Positions 21,511 to 32,478 of a stretch of 64,000 nt of DNA are shown piece by piece (the stretch's first letter is position 1; each line of letters opens with the position of its first letter). Both the position numbers and the translations under genes were made by a program. The notes under the pieces are model-generated. The model did no database searches and had not been told where the DNA came from. It saw only the letters and a list, made by a program, of their open reading frames with translations. This DNA comes from Globomyces pollinis-pini (lineage: Eukaryota; Chytridiomycota; Chytridiomycetes; Rhizophydiales; Globomycetaceae): the NCBI GenBank assembly GCA_025399215.1, contig MU621132.1, positions 8,735 through 72,734 on the forward strand. The letters are read 5' to 3'.

Positions 21511-23505
21511 ATGATGATTTCGTGGGTATTGTGGGCATCAAGTTTGGCGGCTCCGGCCATTGTGCAATCCGTTGGATATTCAAGTAAGATTCAGATTGTC
21601 GGTCAAGAAGTGAATGACATTGGTTTCTATCCTCCATCTTCATCCATTCATTTCCCAATAAGTAATCAAAGATTGTTAAAAAGGTCTTCGGATGACCAAA
21701 TTATTCAAATTGCAAAGAATGCTTTGGTAAAATCATTTGATTTATCAATTGAAGAAATCAAAATTACTCAGTTAAATTACGATAAAGAATCTGGACTTGC
21801 TCATATCTATTGTACCCGTATAGTCAATGAAGTGCTGGTTGATAATAACAATTGTGCGGTTCATATCTTAAATGAACAGGTTATCTCTATTTCCTCATCG
21901 TTTAACGGGTCTTTACAAAAACGATCCACCATTGTTTCTCCTAAAATCACCAAATTGACAGCGTACAAGGTTATTTCGATGGTGTCAAAGCAAATTGGTG
22001 TTCCAAGAGATAATTACCCTATTAAAATGGTGTACTTACAATCTTCAACAGGTCAATTAGTTTATTGCTATCAATTCCAGTTACGAACTAAGAATTATTC
22101 CTTTATGTACCAAGTCAGTGCTGATGCGACTACTGGGAAAATCATTCAATTAATTGATTATGTTAAAGGATTCTCATACAAAGCTGTTCCTCTACCAAAA
22201 AATGATCCAAGATATGTTTTCGAAACCATCACAGAGCCTACCAATGTATCTCCACTTGGTTGGCATAATGATGGCAACCAAACTTACCTTGACACACAAG
22301 GAAATAATGTCGATGCCAATATTAATGGCACAAGAGTTGCTGCTGATGCTAATGCACATTTTGAAAGTCTCTTCACTGCTACTGGAGAGGCACTGACGAA
22401 TGAAAACAAACGATCTGCAATTATCAATGCATTTTACCGTAAGTTTGTATTCTGATCTAACTGTCGTAGTGGTTAATACCATACATGATATATCCTACCT
22501 TTTTGGATTTGATGAAGCAGCAGGAAATTTCCAAAACAACAATTTCGGTAAAGGAGGAGATGGCAATGATAGAGTGATTGTTGAATGTGCCCCAGAAGAA
22601 ATCAATAGCGCATTTTTTGTTACTCCACCTGATGGTCAAAATGGATTCATGAGTTTATCACTATGGAATATAACTGTACCTAATCGATATGGGGCATTAG
22701 ATAATTCAATTGGACTTCATGAATACACTCATGGAATCACAAATCGACTTACTGGAGGATCTCGACAAGCGAATTGTATGTATTTGAACGAATCTAGGGG
22801 GTTAGATGAAGGGTGGGCAGACACTGTATCCATGTTTTTAGAACGTAAACCAGTTCATTTACCAACCCAAAACTTCACTATAAGTAACTACGTGGTCAAA
22901 AATATCGGAATCCGATCCGTCCCTTACACAACAGATATGAAATTCAACAGTTTAACTTGTAAGTAGTTTGAAGAGGTTAACAACTAGATGGATCTGGTAC
23001 TACTCGTGTAGGAGTTCATGCAATTGGGGAAATTTGGGCTTCGATATTAAACGAAGTCTACTGGAATTTAGTTTCCAAACGAGGATTTACGACCAATTGG
23101 TATGATGTGACTCAAACACATGGAAACATTGTAGCATTAAAGAATTTGATAACTGGTTTAAAGTTACAACCATGTAACCCAACGTTCATTACTGCTCGAG
23201 ACGCTTTCATTCATGCAGATCAACTTCAATATAATGGTGATAACTTTTGTGAAATCTGGAAAGGATTTGCTAAACGTGGTTTAGGAGTTGATGCTCTACC
23301 AAATTATGTTAATGGTTTCCAACTTCCAGCAAACTGTACCACTCCTACCACTACCACGTCTAGTTCTACGACCACTTTATTGTCTAGTCTGATCCCAACT
23401 ACTGTAAGCAATGTCCTCACTGTAGTTGCAGACACCACCACTACATCCTTGGCTATCACCACCACTACTGATAATTCATACTCAACTACCCTAGTTTCCA
23501 ATTAA
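21511..23505 (+). CDS. Fungalysin, secreted M36 zinc metalloprotease
   Basis: Extracellular elastinolytic/keratinolytic-type protease. The start ATG at 21511 gives a signal peptide (MMISWVLWASSLAAP); the longer open frame upstream has no ATG. A long N-terminal FTP/propeptide region (about 22.0 kb) precedes the catalytic domain. Visible catalytic features: NTIHDISYLFGFDEAAGNFQ, the zinc site HEYTHGITNRLTGG (HEXXH) and the third-ligand segment GLDEGWAD, then GEIWASILNEVYW. Introns at about 22440-22470 and 22962-22990 restore frame. The C-terminus ends in a Thr/Ser-rich tail of about 55 residues, probably O-glycosylated or a wall-association tail, which is longer than in typical secreted fungalysins. 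A decayed second copy lies at 27639-27826. Confidence 0.93.
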
Positions 23506-23611
23506 GTTTCAATTTACTTCCAATAAATACAATTTACAATTTGATTTTATAAGAATGCAGAATTAGCAATATTAAAAGATGATCATTATAGAAAAGATTT
23601 ATAAAAACAAT

Positions 23612-25516
23612 CTACGCTACAGTAGTTTCACTAAAATCCCAATTGATTCGACGTGGGGATAGCGATGAAGGCGAGAGAATATCAATAGATGCCAAATCAC
23701 TATATAGATCATCAGGCGAATAAATCCGAAGAGGAAGAGGTAACAAAGATGCCATCATATCAATCATACTAGACATATCCGACTCGGGTTTTCTTAATGC
23801 TTCTTGTGCCGTTAATCGTTCCCTAAACCATAATCGCCATGATAAATTTTCAATTCGTCTTGAATACAGATTTTCTTGTCGATTATGGACCGAATCTTTC
23901 CAAGTATCAACAATATCATGTCTTTTATCATTAATTAAACTACAAATGTTTCTACAACGTTCTTGTTCTTGTAAAGAAACCAGTACTTGGTTTCTTAAAT
24001 CCATGGTGTCCGCATGAGGGTTCACCCATTCTGGTTGTTCAAGCTCTAATTTGGATGTTGAATAATCATTTGAATCTGTAAATGAAAATCGACGAGAACG
24101 AGAAGTTTTCATTGAATTATTTTGTATTCGTTGCATTAATACATGGCTATATCGTTGTCTAGGATTATCTTTCAACTTTTCTTGTTTTTCAACTGGAGGT
24201 GTATAATTCTAGATTCATTAATCTTATTTGTAGTATACCTTCCAGTAACCATCCCATGATAGATTTTTTAAGTTAGCTACCTGTGAAATTTCTGCTTTCA
24301 CTTCATTGGCAAAATCAATAGCAGATTGATTCGGTCGTTTTGCTCTCGGCGGTAAATACCACACTTCTGCTTCTAAACCCCAGCGAGTCATCAAATACAG
24401 TAAACTATAGTAAATTATCACCGACATATAAACTTACTGTATGGTAAATGTTTGGGTCTTTGTGTGCCAGTACGCATCAGCCAGATTTTTGTTATATCTA
24501 AAATTGGTTTTAGTATACAAATTTTACTTTATGGCTACTGGGGCTACTTTACAGCCCAGATCGAAAGCACCTTTATGGAACAACACTGTATATTCATTGT
24601 TAACGCAAGTTCCCTATATTGATAAATATGAAATGCAATACTTCTGGGAAAATCAACAATGGAACGCTGGTAGGACTATGAACATGTTCTTTCATTCTAA
24701 CCAACTTAGTATAAATTATTTTACTTTCTTGCTAATACAGTACGGTCGTTCTTTTGCGATCGCTCGAAAATTAAGGAACCATTTGATGATAATATATGCT
24801 TTTGGAAATATCTAAGTCATTAAACTATATGTCATACCCAATGAGTCCACCATGCCTTTGAGCAACAGTTGCATGCGGATACGCATCTGCACTTAAAATC
24901 AGATAATCAATGAATGACGTATGATTAGCAACAAATATATGTGGTTCCTTCACAATAGGCTTGCTACCATGTCGCTTAATACGACTTCCCCAAGATCTTA
25001 GGAAAGCTTTACAGTAAAATCGAAACAAGAGTCTCTAGAATTAAGTTTGCATACAACTAACTCTCCATTTTTCATTTTTTAGGTATAATACAACAGGTAG
25101 GAGAGTGAAGAATGCAGATGTTGCACCTAATAAAATAGCCAATCTATCAAAGTATAAATCCACAACATTTTTGTACCTGATTGGAAACAGAACACCATAT
25201 CTATAACACATTCCCATAAATGAAATAGGACCTACTAATTAACAATATGATCCAATACCTTGTAGTAACGTTTTCATTAAATTATTTCTTGGTTTTTGTA
25301 CAAAACATTTCGAAAACTCGTCCTGTAAAGAGTGAATTGTAACAATAGTGTACTTGAGCAATTGCTTGAGCAGCATATGCCATAAAAGCTAATCCATCCT
25401 TCAATGCTGAGCTATAAAATCAATTTCCCAGTATTTTGATACCCTCTCGGATTCAATAACTTTTTTTCAAAGTTTGGCATGACTTGTAAAGAGTCATCGC
25501 TTTTTATCTGAATCAT
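23612..25516 (-). CDS. Glycerol-3-phosphate acyltransferase, GPAT3/4 (AGPAT6) type
   Basis: ER membrane enzyme that acylates glycerol-3-phosphate or a related lysolipid. Spliced from about eight exons, starting at the ATG 25516. Order: soluble N-terminus; membrane segments around LAILLGATSAFFTLLPVVLY; acyltransferase block I ANHTSFID (HX4D catalytic dyad); QRHGGLIGYFQK; block II/III with LLIFPEGTCVNNEY; a membrane-proximal WGLEAEVWYLPP; and FANEVKAEISQ. All are characteristic of the GPAT3/4 group. Beyond this a hydrophilic C-terminal extension of about 190 residues (23612-24210), Arg/Ser-rich, has no recognised domain. Introns are 24-33 nt, for example near 25250, 25170, 24825, 24715 and 24225. 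Confidence 0.9.
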
Positions 25517-26541
25517 TGAGTTTTTTTGTGATTTTGGATTTGTTTTTGTAAAGTCAAGTGTCAAGTGGAGATCAGGTTTAATTAATTAATGACGGTTCCC
25601 TTGAAAAAACACAAACCCTTCGCGACGAATTTGAGTCTCTAAATGGAGCGTAGATGTTATTGAATTCAATCAATCTGTTAGTATGATGATCTGACAGTCA
25701 GTCTTTCTTTTGGTTGTCATTGTAGATTTTGAATCAATAGAATTGTAATGTTCTTGTAGGTTCAAAAATACGGCGAAAACTGTGGAATATGTCACCAAAA
25801 GACCTCTCCATTAATATTCTTAAGTATAGTATAAACAATATAAGTAATATATTGGTATCGAACATGTAATTTAATGGTCATTTAATCTTATCAACAGACA
25901 AAATCACTATTGATAACCACAAATAACACCAATTGTACACGTTTCATTGCGTCATATTCATGCAATGAAAATCTTTGTAGTTTTCAAATGACCAACCAAA
26001 TTCTGTTTTGTTAGCACCTGCCATTCCATTTTCTTTGACTATAAACAACCATTCACAACGGGATCGTCTTTAAAGTTGTAAAATAAATCACATTATACTC
26101 AATTTGCTGTCCTCGTATTTCCAATTATCATCGAAGTCACGAAAAAAGTGTATCAGAATTGTAGTATTTTGAACGACCACTTATACGCATAAACCAACAA
26201 TATCTTCCAAATTCATTACGCATTATTAACAGCTAGCCGCAACAATGGTCATTAAGAGTACTAAGTTCTTAGGGATAATTAATTTCATTGCTTCTACAAA
26301 GTGCCTGACATGTTCGAACAAAACACATTGTATTGATGGAGTGAGTATCCAACTAAATCAGCATCACCATATTTATATATACATACTTTGACTTAAAACG
26401 GAACGAAATCAGCACTGGGATAGAGCGATAGCGTATTTAATATGCTGTGTTTTTCGCAAATTGATTACCAACTAGTCCTACTTTAATGCTGTCAAGATTT
26501 TAAGAGGTAAACATTGAATACAGATGGGTTATTGTTATTTG
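25517..26541. other. Gene-poor stretch, about 1 kb
   Basis: AT-rich with no open frame above 60 codons that I can support and no recognisable repeat. Presumably the upstream region of the GPAT gene and the 3' region of the next coiled-coil gene. Confidence 0.4.
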
Positions 26542-27035
26542 TTAGCTTTTAGAAAGCAATTTAATTTGGTATGGATACTTGAAGTATTTGGCAAGTGACT
26601 TGATACACTGAACCTGGTCATAATTAACAAGCAGTGATTCCCGAATCACTATGGAATCCCCAGCTTCACTTACTTCTGTTGGGCTCCGCTTTCCATCATG
26701 AATTTCTTCACTATAATTTTGATACGCCATTGCCATGAGTGATCCAAACTTTTGCGGATCAAAGTCAGTAAGTCCAGTATGGTTCTTGGCCATATAAATA
26801 TAAAGCCCCCTTCTGGAATATTTGATATTCCTAACAGCATAGAGGAACAAATCTTCGTTTTTTTCCTCTATGTATTCAAGCATGCCAAGAACTGAAAACA
26901 GTCCTTCAATCGAAGGAGTTCGGCATTTGCCAGTTCCAAACGAAACTCCAGAAGCTTCTTTTCAGCTTCGACTAGCCTGAATTCTTCTTCGACTTTCTCC
27001 AGTTTGAGTTTTTCGAAAGCTAGAGCATTCTTCAT
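26542..27035 (-). CDS. Hypothetical coiled-coil protein, two exons
   Basis: The N-terminal exon from ATG 27035 reads as a highly charged coiled coil (MKNALAFEKLKLEKVEEEF...). A longer frame starts at 27101. The frame breaks at about 26890; removing an intron of about 62 nt that ends CTGTTAG restores it and joins to a C-terminal part with no known domain, ending YQIKLLSKS. Without that intron the two frames are shifted, so a pseudogene or two separate short ORFs are alternatives. Confidence 0.35.
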
Positions 27036-27101
27036 GCTGGTTATTGTTTTTGGACTTGAAAATCGCACTAAAATGAGATTAATATATATGGGTACCTTCA
27101 T

Positions 27102-27638
27102 TGCCTTTTTTGGTATAATTTCTGCAGGAAAAGAGAGGGTATTTGTGGGGTCTCTGTATTGAGATTTTGAACATTAAATGAAATGACAATTGGTGATACG
27201 CACAACCAAAGCTATAAAGTCGAAAAGGTATGGAATTTTCTTGTATTTCTACTCCGAATTTTCAGAGTTGTAAGAGCATATTCAAAGTCCCTGTAATTAA
27301 TAATTGTGGTGGGATTTGTTTGAAGAGTGAATTTTGAATTGGCAGCAGTAGCCGTTTATTTTGACATTTCACGTCACTTGGACAGAATACTGTATAGTAA
27401 TGTTGTCTGAAAATTGTCATATGAAAGAGAGTGATTTGATTTTGTTTTTTGAGTGGTAATTTGGTAGATGACATTTAGAAATATTTGAATGTTTGTTTAT
27501 GTTGGATGTGATAGTGTCATAAACTGAGGATTGATATGAAGAAAATAGGCAAGTTTACGAAAAATCATCATCAAACTGAACATGTATTTTGGGTTAAACA
27601 AAACAGCCTTCAAATAAATTCCTCCAACAAACAACATT
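27102..27638. other. Intergenic stretch, about 540 bp
   Basis: No gene supported. A 70-codon minus-strand frame at 27262-27474 has no family resemblance and is probably chance. Confidence 0.35.
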
Positions 27639-27826
27639 AACTTGTAAGTGGTATGACGAGGTGAACAAATTAGGTAAAACTGGTACTACCCATGCAGGAT
27701 TCCATGCAATAGGGGTTAGTCTACTGGAATTTAGTTTCTAAACGTACAAGCAATTGGTATGATGTGACTCAAACCTTGTAGCATTAAAAATTTGATAACT
27801 GGTTTAAAGTTACAACCGTGTATCAC
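27639..27826 (+). pseudogene. Decayed fungalysin (M36) fragment
   Basis: About 190 bp that align by eye with the fungalysin gene at roughly 22958-23175. The match begins inside the second intron's donor region (ACTTGTAAGT), continues through that intron and into the exon (GGTACTAC, TCTACTGGAATTTAGTTT, AATTGGTATGATGTGACTCAAAC, split here as separate short matches), and ends at AAAGTTACAACC. Compared with the intact gene it lacks a segment of about 26 nt before TCTACTGG, a shorter one before CAATTGG and one after CTCAAAC, so the frame is broken. It is the remnant of a duplicated protease gene; conservation of the intron shows it came from DNA duplication, not from a processed transcript. Confidence 0.8.
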
Positions 27827-27959
27827 CACTGTTGTGATCCAAATATCAAGCAAATCTTGATGATCCAACTCGACTCTGTACGAGTAGTACACGTTCTGTA
27901 GCCCTTGTCAAACACAACCATTATCATAAATACTTTCCCAAACAAACAATCAAACTATT

Positions 27960-29243
27960 ATGAAAATTGCATTTGCAACTGTTGGAAGTCGTGGAGATAT
28001 CCAACCAATCTTAGTCCTAGCCTTACTTTTCAAGAAACATCTACAACAAAAAAACAAGGAATGCGAATTTGTATTTGTAACTCATAGAAATCAACAAAAA
28101 TGGATTGAATCATACGGTTTTGATTTCGAACCAATTACTATTTGTATAGATGAAGTAGCACAGAAACCAGAGGTCGCAGAATTAATTGTTAAGGGCCAAA
28201 CATTAAAGTTTTCCCAAGCAGTGATGACCAAAGAGGGTATGGAATCCATCGGTATGGATTTATTTAAGGGTTGCGAAGGATGTGATATGATTGTTACAAG
28301 CGGCACCACTACAATTAACATGTTGCATATTGCTGAAAAGTATAATGCGAAATTGGTGGTGGTATCACTTGGTGAAATGCATCCTACAAGTGAGTCATTG
28401 CCTATGTTTCAAGGTTCAGCACCATTTGGATTTATTAATCGATTTGGGCATTTTGCATTTCGTAAACTCATGTGGTCTACTTGTAAGGATATGGTCAATG
28501 GGTTTCGGAAACGCTTGGATTTGCCAACTATCAGTGAACAGGAATATCATACTCGTGCAGATGCGTTGCCCTGCTTTTGTGCTTACAGTCCATATATTTC
28601 ACCGAAACCGCATGATTTTCCTGATAATGTTCTTGTAGGCGGGTTTCTGTTTATGGAAACAAATGGTGGTCTAGTTGACGAGCTTGAATCTTTTCTAACA
28701 TCAAAAACTAATGTGGTGTATATTGGCTTTGGATCTATGCCTGCACAAGTTACTACAAAATTTTGGCATCTTGTCAATCAAGTAGTAGATCAAGCACCAA
28801 CAGACTGGAACTTTATAATCTACATTGGTTCAACAAAAACCGGATTTGAAAACTTGAAAAGTAACACAAAAGTATTCTTGCTCACTGGTGCACCTCATGA
28901 TTTGTTATTTCCACGGTGTGATGTAGTTGTGCATCATGGTGGAGCTGGCACTACAGCCTCTGCTTTCAAAGCTGGTCGCCCACAAGTTATATGCGCTTTT
29001 TTCGCAGATCAACCATTTTGGGCTCGTAAGATTGCTGCATTAGGTGTTGGACCAAAGAGCCCACTCTCGTTTTCCACAACAACTGCTAAAGAGCTCGTTT
29101 CAGCCATTAAAGAAGTGATGGAATTGACGTGTGTTGAAAAGGCTAAACAAATTAGGGATATTGTTCTAAAGGAACAAAAGGAATCTAAAGCTGTTGATTG
29201 GCTGTATAACTGCTTCTTTCCTGAACCTATAGATAGTGCATAG
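27960..29243 (+). CDS. Intronless GT1/GT28-type glycosyltransferase (sterol or macrolide type)
   Basis: 427 residues in a single exon. The N-terminus IAFATVGSRGDIQPIL is the GSRGD block of sterol glucosyltransferases and bacterial GtfA/MGT-type enzymes; the nucleotide-sugar site is VVVHHGGAGTTASAFKAGRP followed by FFADQPFWARKI. No PH or GRAM domain precedes it, unlike fungal sterol glucosyltransferase Ugt51, so it corresponds to the catalytic part alone, as in bacterial enzymes. Every neighbouring gene of similar size carries introns; their absence here and the short architecture raise the possibility of bacterial origin or retroposition. Acceptor unknown. Confidence 0.85.
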   Translation: MKIAFATVGSRGDIQPILVLALLFKKHLQQKNKECEFVFVTHRNQQKWIESYGFDFEPITICIDEVAQKPEVAELIVKGQTLKFSQAVMTKEGMESIGMDLFKGCEGCDMIVTSGTTTINMLHIAEKYNAKLVVVSLGEMHPTSESLPMFQGSAPFGFINRFGHFAFRKLMWSTCKDMVNGFRKRLDLPTISEQEYHTRADALPCFCAYSPYISPKPHDFPDNVLVGGFLFMETNGGLVDELESFLTSKTNVVYIGFGSMPAQVTTKFWHLVNQVVDQAPTDWNFIIYIGSTKTGFENLKSNTKVFLLTGAPHDLLFPRCDVVVHHGGAGTTASAFKAGRPQVICAFFADQPFWARKIAALGVGPKSPLSFSTTTAKELVSAIKEVMELTCVEKAKQIRDIVLKEQKESKAVDWLYNCFFPEPIDSA

Positions 29244-30116
29244 AGAGATAATAATACAAGTAACCGATAGAAATAGACTACTTTAAATTTGTTCACCATC
29301 AAATGACCAGTAAAATACTTCTCAAATATTTTTCCAACAGTTTGGTTCTTGTTTTTCACTTCAATATTCCCAGTATAAAAATCATGCCAAGCATTATCCC
29401 CATCTCGCCATTCAATCGCCTTGCTGTTGAAAGCTTCAATCGTGTCTCTATTACTTATTTCACACTCAATCCTGACAATAAACTAGATGTCTGCGTTGCG
29501 GCGTATTTTAAGCATGGTTGTTAATATAGGTTGGTAAACGGAAAATGACAGTACTTGATATCATTCTCGATTATATCATGTCAGTCACGATCAAATTGGG
29601 TAAAAACCTAATATATGATGATAAAGGAGAACATCTAGCATCACAGCCTCTGTGGTACTTACTGATTTGTTTTGAACATCTTCTCCATTGAGTTAGATTG
29701 GTTTGCGGTAGGATATTGAATCACAACTTAGGGTTAGTCCCTTTCATATTACTGATTATTGATGTCAACAGTAATGTTAGAAACTATTGAGTCCCTAAAG
29801 ACCCTTCAAAAGAAAAGAACCGTTTGTTTGTCCAGTGATTTACGGACAAAGGAGTTCTGTGACCCGTGGCTTAACAATATGTTTCCGATTAAATCTTAGT
29901 CCAGTTCAATGAGATCCGTGAGTCATTCTGAAATGAAATCATAAATCAGGACTTTTAGAAACAAGATATGGAATATAAGAGTATTCTGTTTCTGCACTTT
30001 ATTTGGAGATAAAAGAAAACAGTCGGTACGACTCTCCCAAAAAAGTTGTGTTCGAAGGCTTGGCTGCCAATGTATTTAAATAGGTCAATGGATGGATTTT
30101 AGTTTCAGTACAAAAT
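29244..30116. other. Intergenic stretch, 873 bp
   Basis: Between two tandem plus-strand genes. No supported gene or repeat. A TATA-like TATTTAAA lies at about 30072-30079, some 40 bp before the next ATG. Confidence 0.4.
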
Positions 30117-32157
30117 ATGGTAACCGCTGAACTAGAAGAACCTGTCCACATCGTGGTTGTTGGAGGTGGTCCTGCTGGAGCTACATTTGCCATGTTATTG
30201 GTTCAGTTCTTTAAAGAAAAGAACCGTGTAGTGAAAGTTACGGTTTATGAATCTAGAATTATTGAAGAAGGAATACATTATCGTTGGAGAGATGAAAATG
30301 ATGTACCACGTAATAGGAGAAGAAGACAGGTTATCACTTTACAGAACTCTGTGTTGGACTTACTCCCTGCTACACTCAAAGCAAGAATTGATGAAAGTAA
30401 TAATGTTGAAGAGGGTGTGTGGAGGGATTCGGTTAATATTCCTATAATGGAATACGAAGATTTGACTTTAAAACTTATCCAAGAAGAACCGTTTAAAGAA
30501 ATGATTACGTTCTTTCCACAGAAAATGGAACTGGGAAACTTCACGAAAGCTGCAACACCAAATTGTGATTTGTTGGTTTTCGCTGATGGATCCAGTTCAG
30601 TCGCCTTTAATCACCCAGGAATTCATAAATGTTCATTTGGACATTCAGACTACGCTCTTGGAGTTCCATATCATGTTAGCCAGCCAAACTCTGCCGAAGA
30701 AGCTACTCGTTTACAAAACTTGAACGTTGCAATCACTGTTGGTCAAACTAGATATCTTATGAATAGTCTTCGCTCGGAACGTGGTTATCTCAATATCAGA
30801 TTGAACTCAGAAGAGTTTAAGCTCCTAAAACAAGGCGATACTCTTGATGATATTAAAAGTCGTGCTAAGGGTAATGATGAATTACAACGGCTTCGTCAGG
30901 TCATATTGGATGGAATTTTACTGTTTGGCATTAAACCAGAAGATGTACTGCCTTTTGATATCTTTCCAATTCAAATGCACTATTCATCCTGTCGATATTA
31001 CCAGTCCGGAAACTATTCAAAAGCACCCATCTGCTTGATTGGTAATGCAGCTATGTCAGTACACTTTTGGCCTGGTCGAGGTGCCAATTCTGGGATAAAA
31101 TCTGCGTATGCACTGGCGTATGAAGTTGAAAAATGTAGTTCGTCAGCATCTAGACCTTACTTTCAAGCAAACAGCAATAATTCATTAGCCAAATTCGAAT
31201 CTTTTATGGCAGCTCTTATGTGTAGAGAACAATGTGGTCGAAGTGGAATTATTGCTGAAGTGCAACTTCCAACCACTCAAAGGCTCTATGAAGTATTCGT
31301 TGAGGAACGGCAAAACCTTCTTCAAAGAATCCTGCGAAAGGCTACTGACTTTGGATTCGATAGCATTACCGAAAGTCACATTATTGGACGGTTACTAGAT
31401 GTTAGTAAACCAAGCATATATACTATGTTTCACTCTCGTAGTTGGCCACCAATGGGCAGTTGTGATATAAATCCACGCAGTTATTTTATGGAATCTAGCA
31501 TCAGTAACCAGTCGGACTCTTTGGGCCAAGAGTTAACATATGGTAAATTTTAGATATCTTAAAGCTGACTGTAGTGAAATGCACTAGATGTGAAAATTTA
31601 TGTACAGAGGGAAATGTCGTTTGTCAGGTCTGCTTTGATCACCCGTTGTTAGAAGAGAATCCTGACCATGGTGATTAGTGAAGTCGCTAATTTTAATAGA
31701 TTCTTATTTATCATTTCTAGATAAAAGAGTGAATATAATCCACAATGACACAGAGCAACATCTATCCTACCGGGAAGATAGGGCGATTTTTGCCCCAACT
31801 GTTGAAATGCATCACGGATGGAAAATTCAGCGTTTGAATAACCCAACTCGTTGTTATTCAATTAGACCTTATTATCAGGATGTCGAAAGAAGGTTTGACT
31901 GGTTAGATGGAAGAGCTTTTAACTGGGATATTGCTCTACTAGCCGACTGTAACAGAATTCCCAACAATGACAATTTTCTGAAATGGAAAATCTTCCGAAC
32001 TGAACCAAATTGTTACATTTTTAAATCCGTTGCTAGTCAATGTTACTTGGAGTCAGTCCCGCACTTGGAGGGGACATGTTCGCCCACTAACCAATCAGCA
32101 CGAGTGTCTTCTTATAGAAGTACCAGTCAACATTTTAGAATCATTGTTTGCGAATAA
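30117..32157 (+). CDS. FAD-dependent oxygenase fused to a zinc-ribbon-like segment and a C-terminal module
   Basis: The first exon codes about 475 residues of an aromatic-hydroxylase-type flavoprotein: dinucleotide-binding VVVGGGPAGA at residues about 13-22, the DG motif LLVFADGSS, and a second FAD block GNAAMSVHFWPGRGANSG. The annotated frame would stop at 31553, but a 32-nt intron (31543-31574) removes that stop and continues in frame into KCTRCENLC...VVCQVC, a paired CxxC motif. A second 29-nt intron (31671-31699) joins an extra 150-residue domain with repeated Trp and Tyr/Leu turns (WKIQRLNNPTRCYS, WKIFRTEPNCYIF) ending SQHFRIIV, suggestive of a beta-trefoil-like fold. If the introns are not used there are two separate genes. 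Substrate unknown. Confidence 0.65.
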
Positions 32158-32478
32158 ATGAATTTTTAATGGATTTTATAAGTGATCGTCATTTCTACAT
32201 ATTGCACAATTGCTCTGAAAATTGAACCCACTCATGTATATATATAACTCGTCTTACTCTAATGAAACTTTTTATCAATTCAAAGATGAAAAGTGAGTTG
32301 CATCCTAAATTTAAAAAAATTGGTAACGCAGGAACCTTTCTTCCGCAACTGATGTTAGTCATTTAGATGAACATATGCGTTCAATATCATTCAATTGAAC
32401 TTCAATATCAGTTTCTTGATTTCTAGCACCTTAAACAGTTTTGTGACTTCAATTGAATTGTTTTCTTTAATTTTTCCT
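32158..32478. other. Intergenic stretch, 321 bp
   Basis: Contains TATATATA at about 32236. No gene or repeat seen; it precedes the LRR gene. Confidence 0.35.

Noticed and set aside
24716..24743. A 20-nt intron in the GPAT gene
   Set aside because: It leads to an in-frame stop; the 28-nt alternative ending GGTTAG reads through to LLIFPEGT.
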